DNA of 64,000 nt from Fasciola hepatica (lineage: Eukaryota > Platyhelminthes > Trematoda > Plagiorchiida > Fasciolidae): NCBI GenBank assembly GCA_948099385.1, contig CANUEZ040000207.1, positions 1,963,501 through 2,027,500 on the forward strand. The letters run 5' to 3'. The translations under genes and the position numbers were made by a program. Below are positions 1-11,530 of this stretch, piece after piece (the first letter of the stretch is position 1; each line of letters begins with the position of its first letter). A model generated the notes under the pieces. It searched no databases and was not told the origin of the DNA. It worked only from the letters and a program-made list of their open reading frames with translations.

Positions 1-56
1 AACGTGTATTTAACTCCGTACACAAAGGGTAAGTTACAACTACAAATATCAAGATC

Positions 57-1800
57 ATGTCTGCGAGAATATTCCTAATCCCAATCATCATATTGTTGAT
101 TTGGACGCAGTCGCTGCATTCAGCATGTCCCACAAATCTCGTTGAGGTCGCTCCCGACATTTGTATGTTGGTTGTTAGATCAAAGGGATCTTTTTGTGAA
201 GCCCATGAACTGTGTGAAACTGAAGGACAAACACGTGGTATGCAGATGTTTGTACCAGGAAGAAATGCCCAACTGATACCGGCGATAGTACCATCTACCA
301 GCATTGTTTTCACTGGAATTTCCGCATTCCTAAATCGATCACTGAACAACCGGGAAGGTTGGCGGTACGCGGATCCTGGTTCGAGTTCGGATGATATCGA
401 TGCAAGTGACACGAGCATACCGTGGAGCCATGGGGAACCAAATGATATCTACAGTTCAATTGCCGCATTTTACTCGCTCAAATTTTGGGATGATTTACAA
501 CTCCACTACAAATCAACACACGTAGTTTGTCAGATGTCCAACGATCAAGTAAATGCGCCAATGGAAATGTTCAAGCACAACTGGCCATACCTAATATCTC
601 CTCTATTGTTAACACACAGCCACGCAATTGGCTGTTTTACCTTCACAAATGAGAGCACATTGGTTGCATGCTCCCTCAGGTAAATAGTAAATTATTGGGA
701 CTCTTCATTTTTGTATTTTTCTCTGCATCTCGTTCACTTCCATGCTGTTGCTTGAGCGTTTTGATGATATGAGTTCAGTTGAAAAAATAACTTTTCCGAC
801 ACGGATTTGAACGTAGAGGTCAATAAGATTAGATTGCATGATGTATTCCGGACCATTTCTCTGCTTCTTCAATAGTGCATAATGCAGTCAAGGTGATCAT
901 TTATAAGTGGTAAATTTAACTTTCTCATGAGACCAAAGGCAAAAGTGCACACACACACAACTAATTATAGCAAATAAAAATGCGGTACCAAGGCAAGGCT
1001 AACCTAATTATCCATTTTCGCTATTTGCACGGTTGAGGGTGACGTTGGTTGATTTCTAGTGCCTCCGCGTATCTCAATAATCGTTGATTGTTTGTGACAT
1101 AAATGACGGTGAACTTCGTGCTCAGATTAACACAGTGATTTGTCTCCCACACGTGTTTTGTAATGGATGACCTGAGTGTTCTGCGTGCGTTCGATGACGT
1201 CACTGGTTGCATCTGTCCGCTCATTGTTCATTCTTATACCGCATTGATTTATCCACATTTTTTTGTGTAACTTGATCACATTGATCCAGCTCAAAACATT
1301 CATCAGACGTAGGTGATCTCACGCACAAAGCGGTTCAATAAAATATTCACACTGCCACCACGTGAGAAAGTGTATTATCTTGAAAATGATTTTTAAAAAA
1401 AAACTGCTTTCTCTTGATTTGAATCAAACCGAAAATGTTTCTTTGATATTTTACTAATATCGCCAATTGTTATTGACTGAATTCAACTCATTTAGCCTCA
1501 TTATAAAAAGCACTGTTTTGCATACACTCGCTGTCATTTACTAAAGACACATCGGTAAAAAAAATCAGTGTTTATACTGTTCAATTTTGACATTTCGAAA
1601 GTGAAAACGAATCATACCACACTTGGTTTTGTCAAACTTCCCTTTATTTCAGATGCAAACGTCGCATTGTTTGCCGTTCCTTCTATTACAACACGTCGGT
1701 CGGCCTTTGTGGACTCTCACTTTACGTCGATTCTCTTCTACCCAAAAATATGTCCGTTATCGCGGGCACATGGTTGCGTTTTGGAAGAGCTAATGGATGA
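57..1800 (+). CDS. Secreted C-type lectin-like protein, two exons
   Basis: Two exons, 57-679 and 1653-1800, joined across a 973-bp intron (donor CAG|GTAAAT, acceptor TTTCAG), give 256 residues. Residues 1-23 are a hydrophobic signal peptide ending before CP. The C-type lectin fold follows: Cys24/Cys36 near the N terminus, Cys47 and Cys53 in the first helix, Trp123, the carbohydrate-site-like GEPND at 126-130, WDD at 144-146 and the closing VVCQM with Cys158. In the family EPN plus WND usually ligate calcium and mannose-type sugars, so GEPND/WDD suggests a possibly functional site (inference). Predicted N-glycosylation sites are NRS at 93 and NES at 198. The first exon also reads into a stop at 681, so an unspliced 208-residue form is possible. 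Splicing preserves the frame and adds a basic, Cys-containing tail starting CKRRIVCR. An AATAAA lies 109 bp after the spliced stop. The family call is solid; the second exon is a reading of splice signals. Confidence 0.7.
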
Positions 1801-1908
1801 CGTGAAACTCTCCAAATCTCGTTGTCCTTGCTCTTGTTGCTTCCAGACAGACAGATTACCAAATAGTAGCTGAACTGCAATCATTTCATGAATTTGACAT
1901 GTGAAATT

Positions 1909-1914
1909 AATAAA
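1909..1914 (+). promoter_or_regulatory. Polyadenylation signal of the lectin gene
   Basis: AATAAA lies about 110 bp downstream of the predicted second-exon stop and is followed by a T/G-rich stretch. This supports a transcript that ends here and therefore the spliced two-exon model. Confidence 0.55.
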
Positions 1915-2040
1915 AACTTATTGTCTAGAAGAGCATAGAATTCATCGCTTTGCTATTCTTGGGTATTCACTTATTTCATCAAATAGTGGTTCGCGCTTTA
2001 TCGATTATTCATTCGCGTTATTTACACTGGACCATCCGGA

Positions 2041-2112
2041 CTAAGATAGCTCAGTTGGTAGAGCATCTGCTCAGTATGCGGATGGTCGTTCGCTCGATTC
2101 CGGCTCGTGGCG
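2041..2112 (+). repeat. tRNA-like sequence (pseudo-tRNA or SINE head)
   Basis: It contains an A-box-like TAGCTCAGTTGGTAGAGCA with a perfect GCTC/GAGC D-stem, an anticodon-like stem TCTGC/GCGGA around a 7-base loop, and a B-box-like GCTCGATTCC. The acceptor ends do not pair, the T-arm stem has mismatches, and loop position 33 is C rather than T. A working tRNA is therefore unlikely. A tRNA-derived SINE head or a tRNA pseudogene fits better. Confidence 0.45.
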
Positions 2113-4429
2113 TTTGAAATTTTGATGGAAAAAGTGCAAGGGGATTTTCCATTACGCAGGATTTAGGCTCCTGGTGCCAACAACACATTCTGTAAATAAA
2201 TTTAGATGACGGTTCGCGTGCCCAATTTCATTTGTTAAAAATGATACATCATGACCATCTAAAATCAATCAAACCGTCCTACTGATGCAAATGGTTAGTT
2301 TGGTCGATGTCAGCTTCCTAGAAGTTCAGGGAGACAGTTATATTGTTCGTCCGAAATACTATGGCCAAATTGAAGGTTCGACGTAAACGAATTCATCGAA
2401 CCGTGTCCGCGGTGACTTTCGCCTCATGTTATGCATATGCACGACCAAATAACTAAACAGATACCTAATCAGTGTGGAAAAGTATTTTATTGGGGACCGT
2501 GGAAGCCAAAACATTTATCGCCCTTGTGTAGTGGTTAGCCTGAAAGCCTTCGCAGTGCGGAATCAAGAAATAAGTTAAACTCAACGAATCAGATTGACAA
2601 TGGTAGGTCATCACTTGTCAAGAATCGAGAAAACGATTGGGACCAGAGGATTTAGTTGTTGAAATATTCATTGGCTAAACGTTGTGTGAACCGACCGTAG
2701 CTAAATCAGCTAATTGGGTTACAATCAGAACAGGCCGCCCGAAGAGCCTCACGTCAGTGATAATTGAGCTAACATATATTCGTTCAAGGATTTTATCATG
2801 GTCACCGAGCATCTCTTACATAATTGATCTATTTTGTAAAAGTAAGTTCAAATGGTTTGAAGGCCGTAAAGTGCTCCTACTGGAGCTTTTGAGACGGATC
2901 AAACCAGATGTCTAGCACGACATAACCTATCATCTAATCTGCCACGTAAACAACATCCCTAAAAGATGCATTTGTCATCAAACTGTAAAATAAGGCCAAT
3001 CTCGATTTCAAATTATTTAATCCGGATTGTTAATAATTACTGGGCATCTTCCCACAGGGAACAGTTTTATTAGATGATAAGAACAGTACCATCCATATAT
3101 ATTTGGTCCAATAGCTGGTGAATAAATGTATTGGAAGCACAAACGTGGTGGATGAATCCCCAGAGGACTATCCAATTTGCGGTACCAAAGAAGTGAGATT
3201 TCTGCAGCGGTTTTTATACGCAATTATTTTGGTTATATACACAAGACATTGAGTCCACGGATCAGTCTGATTCATGTCCATATCAAGTACCGTTTTTGCG
3301 GCAATAGTGGTCCAGATTCATAACTGAGGATATAAGTGTTCTCCGCGTCAATGAGTTCACTCATAAAATTAAAAGGCTTCTCAATAGGTTACGCATACTT
3401 ATCGGATGTTATCAAAAATTTTTATAGTGAAAGTATTTTGACCAATGTTAATCCAGTTCAAACCACAAGTAAAGTGACTGTGCTCGTTGTTTTACAATAG
3501 ATCAAATGTTGAGCAAAGACATTGATTAAATCATTCACATGAGAAGCTATAAACTTTGACGGCCCACTTATCATCATCAGTTCGTTTGGTAAACAAGGCC
3601 TAATAAGTGGACTGTATGACGTTTTCAATGGATAATTGGATGACTGAGGCAAGTCGAAATTGCTGCCTCAAAACAATGATTTCCAAGAATAGCTACGGGT
3701 TTATAAAAATCTCCTAGCTGATAAAATAAACTGATAAAACGCGTATGTTTAAATTCACGGGATCTCTCAGACTGGTCGCTTTTAAATCCCGTGAATAAAT
3801 TTGAATATTGGTTAAGTAAATGGACTATTTTATCTATGAATACTTGTGTATATTAATCGAAATTACATAGTATTTTACTGCTTTAAGGACCTTCCTCAGG
3901 TTAAAAGATTCAATTTTCAGTCATGAACAGCCTCGAAAACCGACAGCGATTACTTTAGTATGAGTTGAAAAAAGCTGTTGAAAACCACTGGTTTTGCCTC
4001 CGAGGTTCGTGGGAATTTATTATGCGAACTCCACACTTTGGCTCGCTTCTATGTAATGTACAACCTGATACTATCCTGATAAACTGATTATCTTTGGAAT
4101 TTACTGTTGCATAAATAGAGAAGCTGGCTGGAAACCTGTGATAAACCATTTTCCCGGACGTATGGAAGCTCTAAGAAATGCTACTGTAAGCTGAAGCGAA
4201 TGCGTCCAGAATGCTTGCGGTTCGTGTTTGATAAGACTGTCTACACATAAATTGTGATTCTTGTAGCACATACGTTACATATTGTGAAATTGGATTCTGT
4301 GCCGAGACAGGTGACAATTTATGAAAACAAGGGCAGGTGTACAACGAGGTATTCAAATATTCTACCTTCTTGTCGAATAGAGTAGTGACACGCTTCTGGT
4401 CGTACGGCTTACAATTCTGATTGTTATCT
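2113..4429. other. Intergenic, no recognisable gene
   Basis: Only short reading frames under 80 codons occur on both strands, without recognisable motifs, splice-supported exons or clear repeats. It lies between the tRNA-like sequence and the BEL/Pao relic, so old transposon sequence is possible but I cannot show it. Confidence 0.4.
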
Positions 4430-5161
4430 TCATCGAGATTTCAGGAACGGAGAAACGATCGTACCCGTAACTGTAATACCGTTTCTGTGAGACCACAAAT
4501 TGCATTGCTTACTACTGTGTGCTCCTGAATAACAGAGGAGAGGAGGAACGACAGTATGCCAAAATTCATTAAAATCAGAGGACTTTTCGAGCAGGGGAAT
4601 GCTGAAGACGTGGACTGATCCCTTCGATCTAGTACTAGCGACTACTTGCCATAAAGAACATCGCCAGCCAAGTTTTTCTAGTGGAGGCAAGTACCACTCC
4701 AAAGCTCCGTGTTGCGGATTTTGGTTTTTACCTCGTATTCGAGCAGTACTACGCAGACATCAACATCCAAGCACCAAAATCTTCGCCTACATTTTACTAG
4801 TAAAGACGATGTTCGTGAGTTCCACGGAAGAATAGACCAAAATTACGCCGTGGTAAGTCATCTTTTGAGAAACAACCGAAAGTTGTGGTTGCTCCACAGA
4901 TAATTGAGATTGGCAAAATTAAAGAGGGAATTCAGTAAACGCGAAGATACCTACAACTTCATCTGACCTCCGGTTGGACGTAACTGAACAAGTAACAAAA
5001 CGTTTCTACTTCAGAAAGTCAACAAAGTTGGCAGAACCGTGAGGCTCGTCTAAGAGTCTGAGGTGAGGGAGGGAAGACAAATCAGGTGGATATAGTCAAA
5101 CGGGTTAACATGGGTCACTTCTGTCTGAAAGGTCACGGGTGCAGGGTGTAGTAATAGAGAG

Positions 5162-5924
5162 CTAGGAAATACAACTCTGGACGCGTCCGGGTCGTCGTAA
5201 ATCAGGAGTAGAAGAAGGTTGTTTAATATGAGTTCTACCTTCGTCAGACAGGTAATCAGCGATTTCTCGGTCAATATCTGTTATTGTGATACAGCGATGA
5301 GAATTCTTCTGACTAAGCGTATCATGCGCTCCCACAAATCTCCCCCGTGGCTCGCGTACGGGAAGTTGAAACACCTTTCAATCTCATATTGAACTTGGCT
5401 GTCCTCAGTACCTCCTGGGAATTGCCGCATTTCTACCTGTGCCCCTACAAAGTTCTGATGTCGATCGCTGTGGACTCGTGTGGGAGATCCTCATCTGACC
5501 TCAAACTGGGAGAAAGTTATGAGGAACGAATAGATGTTGAGAGAGTAAGCAACTTCAGTATGCACCGCTCGTGTTTTGAAACAGGTAAAGTGATCTCCTG
5601 AACATTTCTTGGTGACACAGACTTCACGGACGAAGGACGATCCAAAGTAGTTGACTACGGTGACAACGAATGGATGATCAGGTTTTGTGTGTGCAACTGG
5701 CAGCTCAGGCATAATTTGTACTACTGGTTCGCCCGATCGTACTTATGACGGAAGCACCCTTGATGATCGTATACTTCTCCTGACTTACAAACAGCACATG
5801 TGATAACCCCATATGATCTTCCGACAAGTGATAATGACAGACAAAATATTGTGGAGTTTTCTGCCGACTTGAAAGAATTATAGGCCTGATCTGGGTTGGT
5901 AAGAGATTTCCGTGATTCATTCAC
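5162..5924 (-). pseudogene. BEL/Pao integrase fragments
   Basis: 5712-5491 reads MPELPVAHTKPDHPF, then VNYFGSSFV and GDHFTCFKTRAVHTEV. These match the BEL/Pao integrase core in which DYFGP carries the first catalytic Asp and FTCLxxRAVHxEV follows. The Asp position is replaced (VNYFG), so this copy is inactive. 5920-5705 lies where the zinc-binding domain should be. 5374-5162 holds GRFVGAHDTL, like the family's NGTNFVGAxxEL, the second Asp region. The frames are broken between blocks. Confidence 0.6.
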
Positions 5925-6275
5925 CTACCAACCAGCAACAGCCCACTCCATAATGCAGGACATTTATTGTACATGGACGGACGTCATAATATGGTCACCT
6001 CCACATCCTTGACCTGTTTTATCGCACCACCCAAAAATGTCGTAGAGTGCCTGCTGCTAAAAGTGCAAAAGTAGAGCAGATCCCACCATCTCCAACTCAT
6101 GAATCTTCAAAGTTGCTGCAAGTAATGCTGCCTTGGGTAATTTGTTTGTTTTTATTCGAACGTGGTTCTGGAATCTTGCCAACAATACGCGGACACTTTT
6201 CAGTTTGTTCCAAGAGGAATAGTATGATATCAGTCTCTCTAACGGATATACTGTCAAGGAAGTAGCTATGACCGA

Positions 6276-6985
6276 TCAGTATCCCCTTTGCTCAGGGTAA
6301 AGGAAATAAGTTTCCGTGAGCGGCCATTGAAGTTCACTTTCCCATAAGAATCTAGGGCCTTGCAACCCTTGACCTAATTTATCAGATGCGCCACCAGTGA
6401 ACCCTCGAGATGCATAATCAGCGGGATTATCTGCTGTAGGCAAATGCATCCACTGAACGACACTCGTGTTTTCATGTATGAACCATATACGGCTGGTCAC
6501 AAAGGTCTTGAATCTGTATTTATTTATTTAATCGAATGTAATTAAGTACAACGATAGAGTCCGTCCGGAGATGTACACTTCCATCGGATTCCTTCATAAT
6601 TTATCGCAGGAGCTTTACTGATAGTACGGTAGTCTGTAGCTCTAGGTGCGGTATTTCAATTGGCTTCATCGGAGTAGCTGTTGATTTTTGCATTATGAAG
6701 CTACAATGAGCTGTATGCGTATCAACCGCATACCACAGATACGCCACTGCGCCTTATCCTAGCTCGAAAGTGTCTGAGAATAAATGCAAGGTGAATCAGC
6801 AACATGCAACTTGTTAGGCTTGAAGCATCGCGGTACAGACAGGGATATTTCCGACTTCCACTTCCTTTATGCCAGCTGGATGGACTCACTAAAGGGTTAA
6901 TCTCACCCGCAATGGTTTCGGCACAGTTTCCGTAGTAAAAGTGTTGGTAGAAGAAGCAGCGCAGCGAAGAATACCAAGATATCAT
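6276..6985 (-). pseudogene. BEL/Pao RNase H/connector region
   Basis: The 6500-6276 frame contains WMHLPTADNPADYASRG and later FLWESELQWP. These correspond to the BEL/Pao block WxxVPxxxNPADxASRG followed by W-x-GP-x-FLW. Further upstream, around 6850, an alternative frame has VPRCFKP, like the P-R-C-F motif just before the RNase H domain. The coding sequence is split over several frames. Confidence 0.6.
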
Positions 6986-7102
6986 TTAATGAGTCCGTGC
7001 AGGACAGGATATCTATCATTATGACCAGACGATTCCGAATATTCACTTCACAGGTAAAGCAATCATCGTCCACATATCAGCATAGGCCAAGTGTTTTTTG
7101 TA

Positions 7103-7860
7103 TCAATGGGTCAGTGGGATTTTCGCTGACCATTGTGAATATTCTCCACTCTGTGATATAGTTTTCATCAATGATTTATCTTTGTAGACCCATTTACTAA
7201 GTCGAACTCCTCGGCACTCCAGTAAACCTTGGAGTTGTTCAGCTAGCTTTACGGCTTCATCGACAAGTTCAACCGACACCAAGCAGTCTTCGACATAGAA
7301 ACTGCTTTTATTAGCGTTTGGTATTTTCTTGCAAAACTGATTTTCACATTTATTTGCCAATTGCTTCAGTGCAAATGCAGCACAAAACCATGAGGATGAC
7401 GCCCCAAACAGATGCACCATCAGCTGATATGATTTTGGCGAAGAATCAAGGTTCCCAAATGGATACCATTGAAAGCTCATAGTTGTCCTATCTTCCGGGG
7501 TTAGGCGAACTTAAAAAAGCATTTCTCCGATATCCACCGATGGGACTACTTTGTGCAGCAGGAATCGCATAAGAACTTCCGTTAAGTTGTTGGTTAGCAC
7601 CCGTCTAGAGTGAGGACATTCTTTTACACAGAGACTACCAACCTTGGCGGCAAAGTCAGAAGCAACCCTTACCTTTTCGGGTTTATGGAAATTCATAACG
7701 GGATGACGAGGAACAAATCACAGTTTTCCGATGTTATGTTCAGAGACTCGGTCGATCCATCCTGTCTGTTCATAGTTTGCCATTAAACTGGTATACGCAT
7801 TGAGCAGTGCAGGATTCTTCTGCAGTCGCATCCGAAGAGAGCGCAGACGTTTCTCGGCTG
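7103..7860 (-). pseudogene. BEL/Pao reverse transcriptase, frameshifted
   Basis: Three frames read in order. About 7851-7700 encodes an RT-entry segment with a tyrosine/leucine-rich helix followed by PRHPVMNFHKPEKVRV, matching the family's H-P-V-x-N-x-x-KP-x-K-x-RV block. 7696-7511 continues with SDFAAK and VLMRFLLHK, the DxAAK and LLRFR blocks. 7480-7103 gives MVHLFGASSSWFCAAFAL and FYVEDCLVS, the VHLFGAxSSPxCAxFAL and catalytic FYVDD blocks. The second catalytic aspartate position reads E-D rather than D-D, so catalysis would be impaired even without the frameshifts. Assignment to BEL/Pao rather than Gypsy rests on the FGA-S-S block. Confidence 0.7.
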
Positions 7861-8700
7861 ATGATTTGTTTTTCGGGATATCACGCCAGTTGTGTTTTTA
7901 GGGTATTTGAATTTAATAATACCCTCCTGCGGCGGTTACCGAACTTCAAATGGTTTCTAATTCAGCCTTGTCTTCCAGAGACATTGCTGAACCTTCTCTA
8001 CAGGTCTCCTCCGAGAATTCTATTTCAAACGACCTAAAAGGTTGTAAATGCACTGTAGTTTATGTAGATAGGAAATCCACAGACCAGCAGACATGACAAA
8101 TTCAACAATGGTAGGGGTGGCAAATATTGTCAGTGGACGCATCTTTCTCTCATTTCCCTTCATTTTTTCTCAGTTCATCACTGATCAAGGTTATTTATCA
8201 AACACCTGACTGATCTGCTGTCATATAACAAAACAACTGACTTCAAATAGGAGTATCGTTTGTGAGATTTGCGCGAACTAGAGTCTTGCATGCCTTTGGG
8301 GACGACGTGAAAGGTTTCCATGAGCTATTGCTTGCGATCATTTGGGTCCTGACTCCAAGAAAAGCTGGCAGGTGAGACATCCGTCCAGCAAGGTAAAACA
8401 CATAAGAAGACAAGGAATCTGATAAGGTGGGTGGGTGCTTAGTTGAACGTAAGGTATGAAACATAAGAAGATAGTCACCTGAGCAGGAAGACTGAATGAA
8501 TTCCAGTCATTAGCCTTTTTGAGAGTTCTGTTTGAGGGTCAGTGCATTTCAGCAGGAACAAACTGAGGGGTTTTTGCTTTAATTGGTTTCATATAAGCAC
8601 CAAGATGGATGATTAACAAACTGACCATAGAAACACGACACAATAGGGTCATCGTTATTGCTCTGCGAAACATTCAAAAGGTGAAGTTCATTTTGTTCAT
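7861..8700. other. Intergenic gap between two retroelement relics
   Basis: No recognisable gene. It is the expected position of the gag/protease part of the minus-strand BEL/Pao copy, but I cannot recognise those domains here. Confidence 0.3.
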
Positions 8701-9460
8701 GGTGGCTCAGCATCTGTTTTTGAGTTGACAAAACTCCTTGGTCACATTGGGATGAAGGAACACGTTCCGAAGAATTGGTGTAAACAGGTAATCGTACCAA
8801 GTTACTCAAGGGATGTGAAGTCTTTCATCAGAAGTGCAGATAAATATGTTTATTTAACACCGCAACTAACATGTTGGCCAAAGTGGTCCTCCATTGCAAC
8901 CTCACAAAAATGTTCCTCGATAATCAAACTGAGTACATACCTTATCAAGAGTCTAATAATAAATTTCCCACTATCTGATATGTACTACGTTGGTGTCTGG
9001 TTGATCTCAAGCACAGTAAGTGGACAACCGATCAATATTTCTCTTGTGAATCGACACACGTCCGTTTTAGCTTCGACCTTTAATCACACTTTGGCGCCAG
9101 ACCTACTGACTTATACTGACCGGTCTTTCTCTTTTGAGCGTGACAGAGCATGTAGTTTAGCTTTTTTTGCTAACTTGTTTGTCGTTTACTCGCTGGCTAC
9201 CACCGGATTATGTGTTTACGTTCGTAAAAATAAATGTAGTACCGACATTGCGCGTTCTAATACTAAATACGGACATAACAGTTACATTATTCTATTCACT
9301 TCCTTAAATCCAAAATCTAGTCAACTCTTGATCATAAAGCATCGTTCGACTCAGTTTGTAGAAACCAATCCAGGCACTGCCTTTTCAAGAGAGGTGTATC
9401 TAGGTAAATCATTTTTATCATAGAACCTTTATAAAAGATTAGCTCAAGCCGGGTTCTGGC
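8701..9460 (+). pseudogene. LINE (RTE/CR1-type) reverse transcriptase fragment
   Basis: A 232-codon open frame from 8725 (apparent start at a TTG/ATG cluster) begins with EHVPKNWCKQVIVPSY, matching the LINE RT block VPxxWxxxxIVPIYKKG. About 500 bp later a different frame reads DHKASFDSVCR and HCLFKRGV, matching DFKAAFDSVDR and HCLLKRGVPEKFI. Normally only about 75-90 residues separate these blocks, so some 250 bp of extra sequence lies between. The long frame is therefore a chance or inserted run, not a working protein. A truncated, decayed LINE is the most economical reading. Confidence 0.5.
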
Positions 9461-10940
9461 CCAACGTTTTATACTTATGGATTTTTCATCCCATTCAGCC
9501 GTTGTACCTCATGCCAATTATCAGGCACGGAGAGAATATACGTAATTTGAGATACGAGCATTTCCTTCACTCCTGTCGATGGCGTACGTGAAACATGTCA
9601 GTTTATACGTGACACATTACAAACGTTACAGTGGAAAAATGAGGAAAGTGTTTAGCACATAAACCTCAGACATTCGTATGGTTTTTTTAGCTAATAACAA
9701 GGAATGACGATTGTTTGCAATGATTTTCTCTGCGCACAAAGAGGAGGTTTTAGGTCTCATTATATACAGCTTCACTTTACGCCAGCAGCTTTGCATTCCG
9801 GTCGCGTAACGATACTTTGAATGAACGGATCTGTTTAACTTGATGATCTGTTGAAAGTAAATGCCTTGCGATGGCTGCTGTTGGATTTCCCACCGGAACT
9901 TGTTTACCGCAGTCCATCTGAGTCAGTAAGTGCAAAAGCCTCATCGGAGTGTGTTCAGTAACTCCCTAAGCCAAGTACCATTCTGTTCTGCCAATTTACT
10001 TGTCACCGCAACTGCAAGGGAACTCGTAGACTTGGTAAGCAACCAATAGAGATAGACTGAGCAATATTGTTGGATAAAATGACAGCAGGAAGATAGTCAG
10101 CCGTTTCCCGGAGGGGCACTTCTGGTAAAAATGAGATTCAACGTCCATCGGATATGTTCTATGAGCATAGCCTTATGCAAATTGAAAGAGGCACCAGTAA
10201 GATTTTCACCATTTTTACCAACATCTAGTAGACCGTTTTCGGTTCACATCCTGCCTTGATTCTTACATAGGTAATAGGAATATAGTGAACAGACCCAAGG
10301 TTATGATCAAAAAATGAGGTGTTTTCGATGACTCATTTTCAAGCCAATACAATCACACTTATTTTCATTAGAAAAAAGGGTGACGGAAACAAGACAGTCA
10401 GTAGGTCCGTCATTACGTTTGTTATTCGACCAGTTAGTCGGTCAGTCGATTGGATGGTAAAGGAGAAATGTAGAAATACTACACTGGAGAAAAGTATATC
10501 GTTGCCCTTACGTTTAGTCAATAAACGATTCCAATCTGTGTTCGCAGTCTGACCGGATGATTTATACTGTTTGGATTCCAAAAATATCTGGACCAAAGTC
10601 GATTTAGTCCAACAGAAATTAGGCAACTTTGTGCATTTTCCACCATCACTGTCGATGGAGAGAGATTATTTTCGGTGACAGAATCCGAAATAGTTGGCGG
10701 AAATTGAACAAAATTCAGATCTTTTCACAAATTCGTTAGTAGGTCACAAACATTTATATTCGTTTCCGCTTTGTAGTTCATAAGTTCACACGTCTTACTT
10801 TACTTTGGAGTTCACTTGATGCTCATTAAGCATAGATCATCTGGCGTGACATCGGGCGTTTGGAAGCAGGAAAGTCACGCCACGAGAATATCAAGTGATA
10901 TGGTTTTTCATGACGGATATTGAGTAGATAGGTAGATCGT
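9461..10940. other. Non-coding stretch
   Basis: Short frames only. The minus strand near 9850-10200 contains a run with possible coding character (a WLRELLNTL-like segment), but I could not place it in a family. Confidence 0.3.
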
Positions 10941-11530
10941 CTCAACAATGAAGTCCAACACTAGACTGGTGAGTCAGCGTTTTCCTTTTTCAAACATGAC
11001 CGTCGTAAGCGTGTTTGGAAACAAATCTCTGAAACGGACAACAGTGGTACGATTGCAACAAAAATGCGGCCCAATGCAGATTCAATGCACATTTGTGGAG
11101 TCATCTTGTGGGAACATAGGAGCGAGTTAATCTTACTGGACGGCACAGTCACTGGCCAAGTTTACCTGGAAGTCCTGGTTCGACACATCTTGCCACTATT
11201 GAACACCATTACAAATTGGTTTTCCAGCAATAGCACCTACCTGCATATCGTTCCCGTGTGGTACGCGAGTTTATGCGCATCATGGTACGAAGACGCTCCC
11301 GTGACCATCTCGATCACCCAATCTCAATCTAATAGAATATTTGTGGGATACACTCCGGGAGAAATCCTATCATGGGCAGCAGTAAAAATACCACTTGGGT
11401 GGTTGGAGGCGACCTTAAAAGAGGAAGATCGTATGCCTCAAGATGCTATAAGACGGTTGATAGCACGCATAAATCTACTGGTGAATACTCTCATTCCCTC
11501 CGAAGGTGGTGTAAATCTGTCCGTGTTAAT
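10941..11530 (+). pseudogene. Tc1-like transposase relic
   Basis: Around 10995-11140 one frame gives RRKRVWKQISE and ICGVILWEH. Frame 11064-11570 continues with RSELILLDGTVTGQVYLEVL, matching the Tc1 block GRSELVFxDGTVNGQRYL. At 11305-11358 a +1 frame reads SPNLNLIEYLWDTL, the canonical SPDLNPIEHLWD box. The first frame resumes with EEDRMPQDAIRRLI, the C-terminal I-P-Q-x-x-I-x-x-L helix. The catalytic QQDNAPxH segment is degraded to YEDAPV. No terminal inverted repeats were recognised. It is an inactive DDE copy on the plus strand. Confidence 0.65.

Larger units (their letters stand above)
4430..7860 (-). mobile_element. BEL/Pao LTR retrotransposon relic
   Basis: On the minus strand the pol order of BEL/Pao elements is kept: RT entry and RT core (about 7860-7103), RNase H/connector (about 6985-6276), integrase (about 5924-5162) and a possible integrase tail (4702-4430). 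The frames switch repeatedly and stops interrupt them, so the copy is dead. I see no clear LTR pair; both ends are placed only by coding similarity. No intact gag was found next to it, although gag-like pieces of the same superfamily occur at 16.6-18 kb and 32.9-33.2 kb. Confidence 0.65.

Noticed and set aside
2041..2112. Functional tRNA gene
   Set aside because: D-arm and A box are good, but acceptor ends do not pair, the T-stem is mismatched and loop position 33 is not T.
8725..9423. 232-codon open frame taken as a membrane or secreted protein
   Set aside because: Its ends match LINE reverse transcriptase blocks in different frames, and the middle has no consistent domain. It is better explained as a decayed LINE with extra sequence.
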